Source of the DNA: Chlamydia trachomatis | Lineage (GTDB): Bacteria > Chlamydiota > Chlamydiia > Chlamydiales > 2-12-FULL-49-11 | Assembly (NCBI GenBank): GCA_945862365.1 | Contig: CAMAXK010000009.1 | Coordinates: 1-53,869 of the forward strand | Direction: 5' to 3' | DNA length: 53,869 nt | Part shown: in pieces, positions 9,652 through 17,341 of the stretch | How the letters are laid out: every line of letters begins with the position of its first letter | How positions within the stretch are numbered: position 1 is the first letter of the stretch | Notes under the pieces: generated by a model | The model's input: the letters and a program-made list of their open reading frames with translations, nothing else | Database searches by the model: none | What the model was told of the DNA's origin: nothing | Translations under genes and position numbers: made by a program

Positions 9652-11439
9652 ATGAAACCTACCCATAGAAGAACTCACCATTTAAATGAACTAACAATCG
9701 CTGATGCAGGCAAACACGTCACATTATCTGGATGGGTGAACAGACGTCGTGATCATGGCGGGTTAATTTTCATAGATTTAAGAGATCGTTATGGCATTAC
9801 TCAAATTGTATTTGATCCAACCATTGATACAAAGACTCATAAGGCGGCTGAAATATTAAGAAGTGAGTGGGTTATTCAAATTGGTGGAAAAGTGCGTCCT
9901 CGTGGTGAAGGAATGAACAACCCAAATTTAGCCACTGGTAAAATTGAAGTGGAAGTAACTTCATTAACTATTAATTCAAAATGCCCCACCCCCCCATTTT
10001 CTATTGCTGATGAATCAATTGAAGTGCAAGACGAGCTCAGATTAACCTACAGGTATTTAGATTTAAGACGAAAAGAGCTTCAAAACACTTTGATCATGCG
10101 TTCAAAGGCAACAAATTTGGTGAGAAATTACCTTACTGAAAATCAATTTTTAGAAATTGAAACACCTATTTTAACAAAATCTACTCCAGAAGGTGCAAGA
10201 GACTATATTGTTCCTTCAAGAGTTCACCCTGGACATTTCTACGCCTTACCACAATCCCCTCAAATCTATAAGCAACTGCTAATGATTGCCGGAATGGATC
10301 GATATTTCCAAATTGCTCGTTGTTTTCGTGATGAAGATTTGCGTGCAGATAGACAGCCCGAATTCACTCAAATTGATATCGAGATGAGCTTTAACACTCA
10401 TGAAGACATTATTAGCCTTGGGGAAGGGATGATTAAAAGGCTTTGGAAAGAGTGTAAAGGGATCGATTTAAAGACTCCGTTTGATCGCTATAACTACAAA
10501 GATTGCATGGAAAAATATGGAACTGATAAACCTGATTTACGATTTGGCATGGCTTTTGTAAATGTTGAAGAGATTGCTAGAAAATCTACCTTTTCGATCT
10601 TTAAAACAGCTTTAGAGAACCATCATATAATTCGTTCAATAACGGTACCAAATGGCGCCTCTTTATCAAGAAGAGAGATCGATGACCTTACAATCTTTTG
10701 CAAACAGTTTGGCCTAGAAGGTCTTGCCTGGATGAAAGTAACCGAAGAGGGGTTATCCTCAAATATTGTGAAATTCTTCGATGAGACCCTACAGAAGGAA
10801 CTACAAGCAACTTGTGAGGCTAAGCTCGGAGATCTAATACTGTTTGCAGCGGCAGAAAAATCAATCGTTTATCAATCTCTTGACCACCTTAGAAGACACC
10901 TTGCAGACAAACTACACTTGATAAAAGATGGAGATTTGAAGTTTCTTTGGGTGATGGATTTCCCACTTTTTGATCAAGATAAGGAAACAAAAGCCCTAAC
11001 TTCCGTTCACCATCCATTCACCTCCCCATTAGAGGCAGATATTCATTTACTTGACTCTCATCCATTAGAAGTTCGCTCTGATGCTTATGATCTTGTGCTA
11101 AATGGCTTAGAACTCGGTGGAGGATCTATCAGAATTCACTATGAAGAATTACAGAAAAAAATCTTCACTCTTTTAAATCTTAGTGATGAGGAAATTGAGG
11201 AAAAATTTGGGTTCTTGACTAAAGCATTATCGTACGGGGCGCCACCTCATGGAGGTATAGCCTTTGGACTTGATCGTATTATGATGCTTTTAACAGGGGC
11301 TGAATCTATTCGTGATGTAATTGCTTTTCCAAAAACACAAAAAGCTTCTGATCTTATGATGTCTTGTCCTTCAAGAGTATCTGATCAACAGTTAGATGAG
11401 TTACATATTGAAACGAAAAAGCGCTTAGCATCAAAATAG
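9652..11439 (+). CDS. aspS: Aspartyl-tRNA synthetase (bacterial type)
   Basis: Class II synthetase of 595 residues. It has an N-terminal OB-fold anticodon domain (VTLSGWVNRRRDHGGLIFID), the catalytic core with motif 2 FRDEDLRADRQPEFTQID, a GAD insertion domain at about residues 300-410 and motif 3 HGGIAFGLDRIMMLL. The length and GAD domain mark the bacterial form. Whether it is discriminating or also makes Asp-tRNA-Asn cannot be read directly; chlamydiae usually carry GatCAB. It follows hisS by 10 bases with only a weak GAG-type ribosome site. Confidence 0.96.
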   Translation: MKPTHRRTHHLNELTIADAGKHVTLSGWVNRRRDHGGLIFIDLRDRYGITQIVFDPTIDTKTHKAAEILRSEWVIQIGGKVRPRGEGMNNPNLATGKIEVEVTSLTINSKCPTPPFSIADESIEVQDELRLTYRYLDLRRKELQNTLIMRSKATNLVRNYLTENQFLEIETPILTKSTPEGARDYIVPSRVHPGHFYALPQSPQIYKQLLMIAGMDRYFQIARCFRDEDLRADRQPEFTQIDIEMSFNTHEDIISLGEGMIKRLWKECKGIDLKTPFDRYNYKDCMEKYGTDKPDLRFGMAFVNVEEIARKSTFSIFKTALENHHIIRSITVPNGASLSRREIDDLTIFCKQFGLEGLAWMKVTEEGLSSNIVKFFDETLQKELQATCEAKLGDLILFAAAEKSIVYQSLDHLRRHLADKLHLIKDGDLKFLWVMDFPLFDQDKETKALTSVHHPFTSPLEADIHLLDSHPLEVRSDAYDLVLNGLELGGGSIRIHYEELQKKIFTLLNLSDEEIEEKFGFLTKALSYGAPPHGGIAFGLDRIMMLLTGAESIRDVIAFPKTQKASDLMMSCPSRVSDQQLDELHIETKKRLASK

Positions 11440-11446
11440 AAAAATG

Positions 11447-11475
11447 TTGAAAAATATTAGTTCTACTTTTATACT
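11447..11475 (+). promoter_or_regulatory. Promoter of the exported glycosyltransferase-like gene
   Basis: TTGAAA at 11447-11452, a 17-base spacer and TATACT at 11470-11475. The start point would be near 11482, giving a leader of about 27 bases before the ATG at 11509. Confidence 0.6.
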
Positions 11476-11508
11476 GCTATTTTTTAATTAATTTACCCCA
11501 AGTATTTT

Positions 11509-12549
11509 ATGTCTAAATTTTTTCTTTTGGCTTCTTGTTTAAATTTACTAAGCTCCAATGCCCTTCTTTATGGCAACTGGGATGAAGAACTGGTTGATCT
11601 TGGAAAAGAAGATGCCTTTTTAGCCGATCTTCCGGAAGAAAAAGCGCTATATGAAAGTATAGAGGATATCTATCATCCTACTCTTGATGAGTATAAAAGA
11701 ATTGATGATTTTCTTCATAATGGGTCAAGACCTTATCTTAGGTGGTTAAATATTTTTAATGAACCAGATTATAAAGAAACTTGCCGTTATGACTTAAGGG
11801 CAAAAAATATGTCTATATATCCTAAATATCGAAGCGATCTTCTGCTGCAAAAAGAAGTTTATAAGACCGATGAAAATGATAAAGATTTTTGTATTGTCAC
11901 ATATGCCTCTATTAGCAATGATAACCAAAGAAGAGAGCAAATTGAGCGTTTAAAAAAGAAATTAACTAAAGTAGGTTTTGTAGGTCATCTGCTTTATAGA
12001 AATGGAGGCTGGCCAGATGTAGAAGGTGGCTCTTTAAAACTTATTCATGTACCTTACGCTTTTAAAGTATGTATGATTAAAGAGGCCAGAGCTCTTGGTT
12101 ATAAGAAAATATTATGGCTAGATACATCGATCGTACCTATGAACAATCTAAATAAAATAAAGAAATATATTGAAAATACAGGTTATTTTTTCACTCACTT
12201 AAAGGGGCTTAACCTTTACCGATATACCTCTTCAAAACTTACTGACTACTACGATCTATCTGATGATGACAATAAAGTGAATATTAAACCTATTGCCGGT
12301 GGCATAGTAGGAATTAATTTTAATTCAGAGACTGGACGCTACCTTTTTGACGCTTGGTATGACTCAGCAATTGCACTTGACCCATGGCTCACTTCTCGCC
12401 CTGATCAAAATGTCTTAGCCGTACTTGCTTTTTTAATGGATCTTGAACCAACAGATACCCTTTCAAATGTTTCTTTTGAAAAATGGCGTGACTACCGGTT
12501 TAAGCAATCATTTTATATTGATAGAATAAAAACTAAAAGAATAAAATAA
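11509..12549 (+). CDS. Exported glycosyltransferase-like protein (GT-A fold, putative)
   Basis: A 346-residue protein with an N-terminal hydrophobic segment (FFLLASCLNLLSSNALLYG), so it is probably exported or membrane-anchored. From about residue 125 it resembles nucleotide-diphospho-sugar transferases: FCIVTYASIS as a first beta strand, FKVCMIKEARALGYKKILWLDTS with a DxS in place of the metal-binding DxD, and a late PDQNVLAVLAFL element like the DQ motif of galactosyltransferase-type enzymes. Substrate is unknown. It has its own promoter between aspS and mip, a pair that I recall as adjacent in C. trachomatis, so it looks like an insertion or lineage-specific gene. The degenerate DxD leaves activity uncertain. 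Confidence 0.6.
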   Translation: MSKFFLLASCLNLLSSNALLYGNWDEELVDLGKEDAFLADLPEEKALYESIEDIYHPTLDEYKRIDDFLHNGSRPYLRWLNIFNEPDYKETCRYDLRAKNMSIYPKYRSDLLLQKEVYKTDENDKDFCIVTYASISNDNQRREQIERLKKKLTKVGFVGHLLYRNGGWPDVEGGSLKLIHVPYAFKVCMIKEARALGYKKILWLDTSIVPMNNLNKIKKYIENTGYFFTHLKGLNLYRYTSSKLTDYYDLSDDDNKVNIKPIAGGIVGINFNSETGRYLFDAWYDSAIALDPWLTSRPDQNVLAVLAFLMDLEPTDTLSNVSFEKWRDYRFKQSFYIDRIKTKRIK

Positions 12550-12641
12550 TGATGAGAAAAAAACCTTGGATATTAAATAAAATCAGGGTAAAGTAGCTCA
12601 TAACTCACCTATTGAGGGAGTCTTTACCAAAGGAGTCAACT

Positions 12642-13433
12642 ATGAGTCGTTCAATTTATTTCTTACTTGGGAACTGTGCAGTATTTTTAAGCGCTCAACT
12701 ATTTGCCACAAGTGTAAAAACAGAAGAATTACAACAACCAGCTGTTGAATCTTCTAAAGAATTTACTAAAGCTGAAATAAAGCTACTTTCTCAAGCCTAT
12801 GGTCATTTACTTGGTCAGAGCCTTAATACCCTTGAATTAGATCTTGATAACGGTGAAATTCTAGTGGGAATTCAAAATGCTTTTAATGGTACAGAGTCTC
12901 CTTTAGAAGAGTCAAAGACCATTGCGATGATTTCTGCACTTCAAGAAAAGAAATTTAAAGATGAATGTGACCATAACTTAAAAGCGGCAGAGGCCTTTTT
13001 AGCATCTAATAAAACCAATGATAAAGTTGTGGAATTAGAAGCAGGAAAACTTCAATATAAGCAAATTGTTCAAGGAACAGGTGAAGTTTGTAAAGAAATA
13101 CACACACCAATTATTACTTATGTAGGCAAATATCTTGATGGAGAGATTTTTGGAAAAACTACAAAAGAAGAACCAATTGAACTATATGAAACCATTGAAG
13201 GATTTAGAAAGGCGCTAATTGGTATGAAAGTTGGGGAAACAAGAGAGGTCTATATCCATCCTGATATGGGATATGGCACAAGCTCTAACCTATCGCCAAA
13301 TGCCCTGCTTACATTTGAAATTGCTCTAAAAGGACTTGAAGAACGCGCTCCTGAACAAGAAGATGAGATCTCTAAAGCATTTCCTGAAGATGCTTTTGCA
13401 GGAACTTCTCTAAAATATGAAAATATAAAATAG
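12642..13433 (+). CDS. mip: Mip-like FKBP-type peptidyl-prolyl isomerase
   Basis: Exported proline isomerase of 263 residues. It has a signal peptide ending near SAQLFA, an N-terminal dimerisation helix region (about 35-135, with YGHLLGQSL as in Mip) and a C-terminal FKBP domain (about 140-235) ending in ALLTFEIALKGLE. Key FKBP positions are kept in part: GMKVGETREVYIHPDMGYG. In Chlamydia Mip is surface-associated and aids infection. ATG 12642 is chosen because AAAGGAG lies 6 bases before it. The tail after 235 is acidic. trmL begins 7 bases downstream, as in CT541-CT540. Confidence 0.93.
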   Translation: MSRSIYFLLGNCAVFLSAQLFATSVKTEELQQPAVESSKEFTKAEIKLLSQAYGHLLGQSLNTLELDLDNGEILVGIQNAFNGTESPLEESKTIAMISALQEKKFKDECDHNLKAAEAFLASNKTNDKVVELEAGKLQYKQIVQGTGEVCKEIHTPIITYVGKYLDGEIFGKTTKEEPIELYETIEGFRKALIGMKVGETREVYIHPDMGYGTSSNLSPNALLTFEIALKGLEERAPEQEDEISKAFPEDAFAGTSLKYENIK

Positions 13434-13440
13434 ACCTATA

Positions 13441-13899
13441 ATGGAAATCATATTATTTCAGCCTGATATCCCACAAAATACAGGAAATATTATAAGGCTC
13501 TCAAAGGCAACTAATTGTAAGCTTACCCTTGTTGAGCCTCTTGGCTTTACTATGACATCTAAGCAACTAAAAAGAGCTGGTCTTGATTACTTTTTAGGTG
13601 TAGAGGTGAAGAAAGTTCCCTCACTATTAGATTATCTAAAAGACGATCCCCGCCCTAAATACTTTTTATCTAGTAAGGCAAAAACTTCAATATTTTCAGC
13701 CGAGATTAAGCAAGATGCTATATTTATTTTTGGTAGCGAAACAAAAGGTCTTCCCCCCTATGCATTAGAGATGTGGGGAGAAGATTTCTATACATTACCT
13801 ATGCATGCAGATTGCCGCTGTCTAAACTTAGCCAACTCTGTATCCATTACTATTTATGAGGCACTTCGTCAACAAGACTTTGCCTTGATACAATCATAG
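13441..13899 (+). CDS. trmL: tRNA (cytidine/uridine-2'-O-)-methyltransferase TrmL (SpoU family)
   Basis: A 152-residue SPOUT methyltransferase of the TrmL/YibK type that 2'-O-methylates nucleotide 34 of tRNA-Leu. Family motifs seen are FQPDIPQNTGNIIRL at the N-terminus, FIFGSETKGLP and the knot motif CRCLNLANSVSITIYEALRQ near the C-terminus. The length is normal. It follows mip closely. Its stop codon directly abuts the stop of trxA on the other strand, leaving no room for a terminator. Confidence 0.94.
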   Translation: MEIILFQPDIPQNTGNIIRLSKATNCKLTLVEPLGFTMTSKQLKRAGLDYFLGVEVKKVPSLLDYLKDDPRPKYFLSSKAKTSIFSAEIKQDAIFIFGSETKGLPPYALEMWGEDFYTLPMHADCRCLNLANSVSITIYEALRQQDFALIQS

Positions 13900-14208
13900 T
13901 TATGAGTGATCTTCCACTAATTCAAGAATTTCATCTTTATCTTTTAAGCCTACAAACATATCCACTTGCTTGCCATCTTTAAACAGTAAAACCGTTGGGA
14001 TAGAGGAAACATCAAACCTAGAGGCAAGCTCTCTATTATGATCCACATCTACCGAGTAAACTATTACCCCTTCTTCGGCTACTTCTTCTAAAATCGGTTT
14101 AAGCCTTTTACATGGACCACACCAATGGGCGTAAAAATCTATAATAACTACTTTTTTTGAATCTACTGCTTTATCAAAATCCTTTTCATGCAACTCTTTT
14201 ACAGTCAT
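13900..14208 (-). CDS. trxA: Thioredoxin
   Basis: A 102-residue cytoplasmic thioredoxin with the active site WCGPCK at about residues 29-34, the cis-proline in SIPTVLLFKDGK and normal length. It reduces protein disulfides, and this is relevant because chlamydial envelope proteins are disulfide cross-linked. AGGAG sits 7-8 bases before the ATG. It is the last gene of the leftward uppS-cdsA-cmk/plsC operon, 15 bases after the fusion gene; in C. trachomatis trxA instead lies beside spoU, which is its convergent neighbour here. Confidence 0.95.
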   Translation of the reverse strand: MTVKELHEKDFDKAVDSKKVVIIDFYAHWCGPCKRLKPILEEVAEEGVIVYSVDVDHNRELASRFDVSSIPTVLLFKDGKQVDMFVGLKDKDEILELVEDHS

Positions 14209-14223
14209 GTTTTTTCTCCTTTT

Positions 14224-15579
14224 CTAATGTTTATGTGTATCGATTAATAATTGAATAGCCTTTTGAATTTCTACCAAAAAAATTTCTCTTGCCAGCTTTT
14301 TATCCTTCACCTCTTTAAGTATGGTGGAAAAATAGATGGGAGGACCAAAAGCCAGAGTCAAAGAGGTAAAAAGCTTAGGAAATTTTTTTTCTTTTGGGAG
14401 AGCTTCTTCTGGGCCAATCACTGCTGTAGGAATGACTTTAGCATTGCCTTTATCTGCAAATAGAGCAAGCCCCTTTCTTAATGGCTGAACCTTCCCATCG
14501 CTTCCTCTAGTCCCTTCTGGAAAAATCAACACCTTTTCTCCTTTTAATAACAACGAAACCACTTTTTTCATGATCTCTTTATCTGATGAGGTACCACTTA
14601 CAGGATAAGAGTTAACTTTTGTTAGCCACCAGTTCATCAAAGGATTTGCAAATAGTGCTTTTTTCCCAAGACAATGAATTACCTCATGGCAAGCAACTCC
14701 TATCATGGGAGGGTCTAAATAAGATAGGTGGTTGCACGCAATAATTGCCGGAGAGTTGATTTTATAGTGCTCTCTTCCAAAAACTTTAAAACGGTGAAAT
14801 AATTTAAAATAGAGGGTGAAAATCCATTTCGTCAACAGATAGACTACAGAACATTTTTTCCCTTTATAACGAAAAAAGTACCTTTGAGGCTCAGAGTGAT
14901 GGTAGGATAATGTATTTATCTTCTTTGAAAGTAAATCAACCATACAATTGATGCTTAAATTCGTTGTATCAATTCTTGTGGCCCCTTCAGGACAAATTAA
15001 TGGAGAAAGCTTTCTAGCCCTATCTCTTTGATCTCTTTCTTTTATATCATTTTCAATATCCTTTACCGAAAGCTCTTTATAGCCGTGTTTAGACTTAAGA
15101 TCCAAAAACCGTCTTTTCGCTCGCACTATAGGATCGGCATCTAAATAAAACTTGATATCTGCGTGAGGAAAAACAACAGAACCAGTATCTCTTCCCTCAA
15201 TCACAATATTATCCCCTTCAGAAAGAGCCCGCTGTAAATCTGTTGAAAAGTCTCTAATGAAATCTTTCACAGAAAGCTTTGAGGATAATTCTGATATATC
15301 TCTTTCCCGAATTTTAGACGTAACATCTTCATCACAAACAAAATGAGTCTTATGTTCAGCCCTACCTTTGAAATAGTAAGAAAAATCTAATAAAGCCTGC
15401 TTTTGCTCTTCATCGCTTTTGTCTAAAAGATTCTTCTGCTTCAAATATAAAGCAATGGATCTGTAAATAGCACCTGAATCTAAATGAGTAAACCCAAGCT
15501 TTTTAGCTAATTTTTTAGCTAATGTAGACTTTCCTGATGCAGAAGGGCCATCGATTGTTATTTTTATCCACTTTTCCAT
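14224..15579 (-). CDS. cmk-plsC: Fused cytidylate kinase / 1-acylglycerol-3-phosphate acyltransferase
   Basis: One uninterrupted 451-residue reading frame joins two enzymes. Residues 1-225 are CMP kinase: P-loop GPSASGKS (11-18), the IEGRDTGSVVFP motif (128-138) and RDQRDRARKLSPL. Residues 245-451 are a PlsC-type acyltransferase with a membrane-like segment, the catalytic NHLSYLD (HX4D, H284-D289) and FPEGTRG (353-359). C. trachomatis has cmk (CT452) and plsC (CT453) as neighbours, so this is most simply a gene fusion. ATG 15579 is preferred over an upstream start at 15612 that would overlap cdsA; GTGAG precedes it. It lies 4 bases after cdsA. Confidence 0.92.
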   Translation of the reverse strand: MEKWIKITIDGPSASGKSTLAKKLAKKLGFTHLDSGAIYRSIALYLKQKNLLDKSDEEQKQALLDFSYYFKGRAEHKTHFVCDEDVTSKIRERDISELSSKLSVKDFIRDFSTDLQRALSEGDNIVIEGRDTGSVVFPHADIKFYLDADPIVRAKRRFLDLKSKHGYKELSVKDIENDIKERDQRDRARKLSPLICPEGATRIDTTNLSINCMVDLLSKKINTLSYHHSEPQRYFFRYKGKKCSVVYLLTKWIFTLYFKLFHRFKVFGREHYKINSPAIIACNHLSYLDPPMIGVACHEVIHCLGKKALFANPLMNWWLTKVNSYPVSGTSSDKEIMKKVVSLLLKGEKVLIFPEGTRGSDGKVQPLRKGLALFADKGNAKVIPTAVIGPEEALPKEKKFPKLFTSLTLAFGPPIYFSTILKEVKDKKLAREIFLVEIQKAIQLLIDTHKH

Positions 15580-15583
15580 AAAC

Positions 15584-16447
15584 TCACATATTTTTAATAA
15601 AAATATAAACAACTGGCGCTGTAAATAAAAGTGAGTCTAAATTATCCAACACACCACCAACTCCAGGAATAGCACTACTATCTTTAACTTTTGCATCTCT
15701 TTTTAATAATGATTCAGCCAGATCCCCTATTTGAGCAAGCACCCCAATTAAGCCCCCTAAAATTATCGCCTGAAGTAAAGATAAAGAAAAGCCTAAATTA
15801 GGAAAAAGCTGGGAGATCACATAAAATACTAAGCTCATAGAAAGAGCAAAGATAAAGCCGGCAATTGACCCTACTAAGGTTTTGCCTGGACTAATATAAG
15901 GAGCAAGCTTACTTTTACCCCATTTTGTTCCTATTAAATATCCGCCAATATCTGTAATTTTTGTTACAATAAGTAGATAAGCAAGCCACATTCTTCCATT
16001 AATTACCCCATCTGAAACAGATTCAGGATAAAGAATCCGTACCATTAAACTAAGCGGGACAAGGATATAGACAATACCAAAAAAACAAGTGGAAATATGG
16101 ATGATAGCCTCTTCTACTTTTGCAAAATGGTAAAGAAAAATCGCAAAAAGAAATAAACCAAACATAAGCTGATTTACTCCTGTGACTCTATAGTTCAACA
16201 TTTGTAAGTAGTTTGAAAAAATCAAAATCACTGTAAAGGAAGCAAGTAGCGCAAAGGGTAGCTGAATGGATTTAGTTTTTAAAAACTCTACATATTCCCA
16301 AATAGCTAACACGCCGGTTAACGCAACAATCAACATAACTAATACTTGCATGATAGGATGTTGTGAAAGGAAGATAAATACAGTCAATAAAGTGATAGCG
16401 CAAGTAGATATTAACAATCTATTTTTTAAATCTGCAAATTTTTCCAT
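15584..16447 (-). CDS. cdsA: Phosphatidate cytidylyltransferase
   Basis: Integral membrane enzyme of 287 residues that makes CDP-diacylglycerol from phosphatidic acid and CTP. There are about eight hydrophobic segments, and the C-terminal CdsA signature is seen in DLAESLLKRDAKVKDSSAIPGVGGVLDNLDSLLF. It starts 3 bases after uppS and is followed within 4 bases by the cmk-plsC fusion, whose acyltransferase makes its substrate and whose kinase works on cytidine nucleotides. The order is the same as in CT450-CT453. Confidence 0.95.
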   Translation of the reverse strand: MEKFADLKNRLLISTCAITLLTVFIFLSQHPIMQVLVMLIVALTGVLAIWEYVEFLKTKSIQLPFALLASFTVILIFSNYLQMLNYRVTGVNQLMFGLFLFAIFLYHFAKVEEAIIHISTCFFGIVYILVPLSLMVRILYPESVSDGVINGRMWLAYLLIVTKITDIGGYLIGTKWGKSKLAPYISPGKTLVGSIAGFIFALSMSLVFYVISQLFPNLGFSLSLLQAIILGGLIGVLAQIGDLAESLLKRDAKVKDSSAIPGVGGVLDNLDSLLFTAPVVYIFIKNM

Positions 16448-16450
16448 TTT

Positions 16451-17194
16451 CTACACCCCTAACCTCTTATTTCTTCTTTGATAAGAACTGATCGCCTCTT
16501 TAAAATCCTCTACCGTAAATTCCGGCCACAATGTTTTAGCAATATAGATCTCTGTATAAGAAATTTGCCAAAGTAAAAAATTGCTTAATCGTTGCTCTCC
16601 ACTTGTTCTAATTAATAAATCTGGATCTGACCAATCTTTAGTGTAAAGATATTTCCCAATCAATTCTTCAGAAATATCCTCTTGCCCTAATTTATTATCA
16701 ACCACATCTTTTGTAATCGCTTTCACCGCCCTTGTCATATCATCTCTTCCACCATAATTAATGGCAAGAATCAACTCTAAGCAATTTCCATGTTTAGTAG
16801 CATTTTTTACTTCAAACAATAACGTTTTTAAACTAAGCGGTAAAGGATTTACATCTCCAATTGTAGAGAGTTTTATCCCATTTTCTATTAAAAGCGGTCT
16901 CATCTTTGTCAAATAGAGCTCAAAAATATGAAATAAGGATTGTATTTCTGGGTCACTTCGGAGCCAATTTTCAGTAGAAAAAGCAAAGACAGTTAAAATT
17001 TTAACTCCAAGGCTCACAGCAGCTTCAGTGATTTTTAAAAGATTTTTTGCCCCAGCAATATGACCTTGCTCCACATTAATACTTTCTTTTTTTGCATAGC
17101 GTCTATTTCCATCCATAATAATCGCTACATGCTGTGGTATCAAAAGCTTAGGCTTCATCTCATCTTGTGCTGTATTAAATAGCGTTTGAGTCAT
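16451..17194 (-). CDS. uppS: Isoprenyl transferase (undecaprenyl pyrophosphate synthase)
   Basis: Cis-prenyltransferase of 247 residues that builds the polyprenyl carrier for cell-wall precursors. Motifs seen are HVAIIMDGNRRYAKK, the FSTENW region, NYGGRDD and the RTSGEQRLSNFLLWQ and TEIYI elements. The ATG at 17194 has AAGGA about 5 bases upstream; an in-frame start at 17227 lacks this. It is the first gene of a tight leftward operon with cdsA, cmk-plsC and trxA, and is divergent from secDF across 147 bases. Confidence 0.95.
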   Translation of the reverse strand: MTQTLFNTAQDEMKPKLLIPQHVAIIMDGNRRYAKKESINVEQGHIAGAKNLLKITEAAVSLGVKILTVFAFSTENWLRSDPEIQSLFHIFELYLTKMRPLLIENGIKLSTIGDVNPLPLSLKTLLFEVKNATKHGNCLELILAINYGGRDDMTRAVKAITKDVVDNKLGQEDISEELIGKYLYTKDWSDPDLLIRTSGEQRLSNFLLWQISYTEIYIAKTLWPEFTVEDFKEAISSYQRRNKRLGV

Positions 17195-17278
17195 AATTTC
17201 CTTAAAAACTTCTCGCAATCTTATCAAGAGGGGATATTCTTTACTAGAATATTCTCTAATAAAAGGGCATTTCCCTCA

Positions 17279-17307
17279 TTGACATTTGGTGAAAAATCGA
17301 ATAAACT
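17279..17307 (+). promoter_or_regulatory. Promoter of secDF
   Basis: A perfect TTGACA at 17279-17284, a 17-base spacer and TAAACT at 17302-17307. The predicted start is near 17314, about 28 bases before the secDF ATG. It lies in the uppS/secDF divergent spacer. Confidence 0.55.
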
Positions 17308-17341
17308 CTTTCTTTTATATTATAATTTAAGGAAATCCACT

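Noticed and set aside
12612-12641. TTG start upstream of mip
   Set aside because: The ATG at 12642 has AAAGGAG at the right distance and opens a proper signal peptide; the extension does not.
17186-17341. N-terminal extension of SecDF starting at 17186
   Set aside because: It would overlap the start of uppS on the other strand, is not membrane-like, and the ATG at 17342 has a good ribosome site and TM1 right after it.
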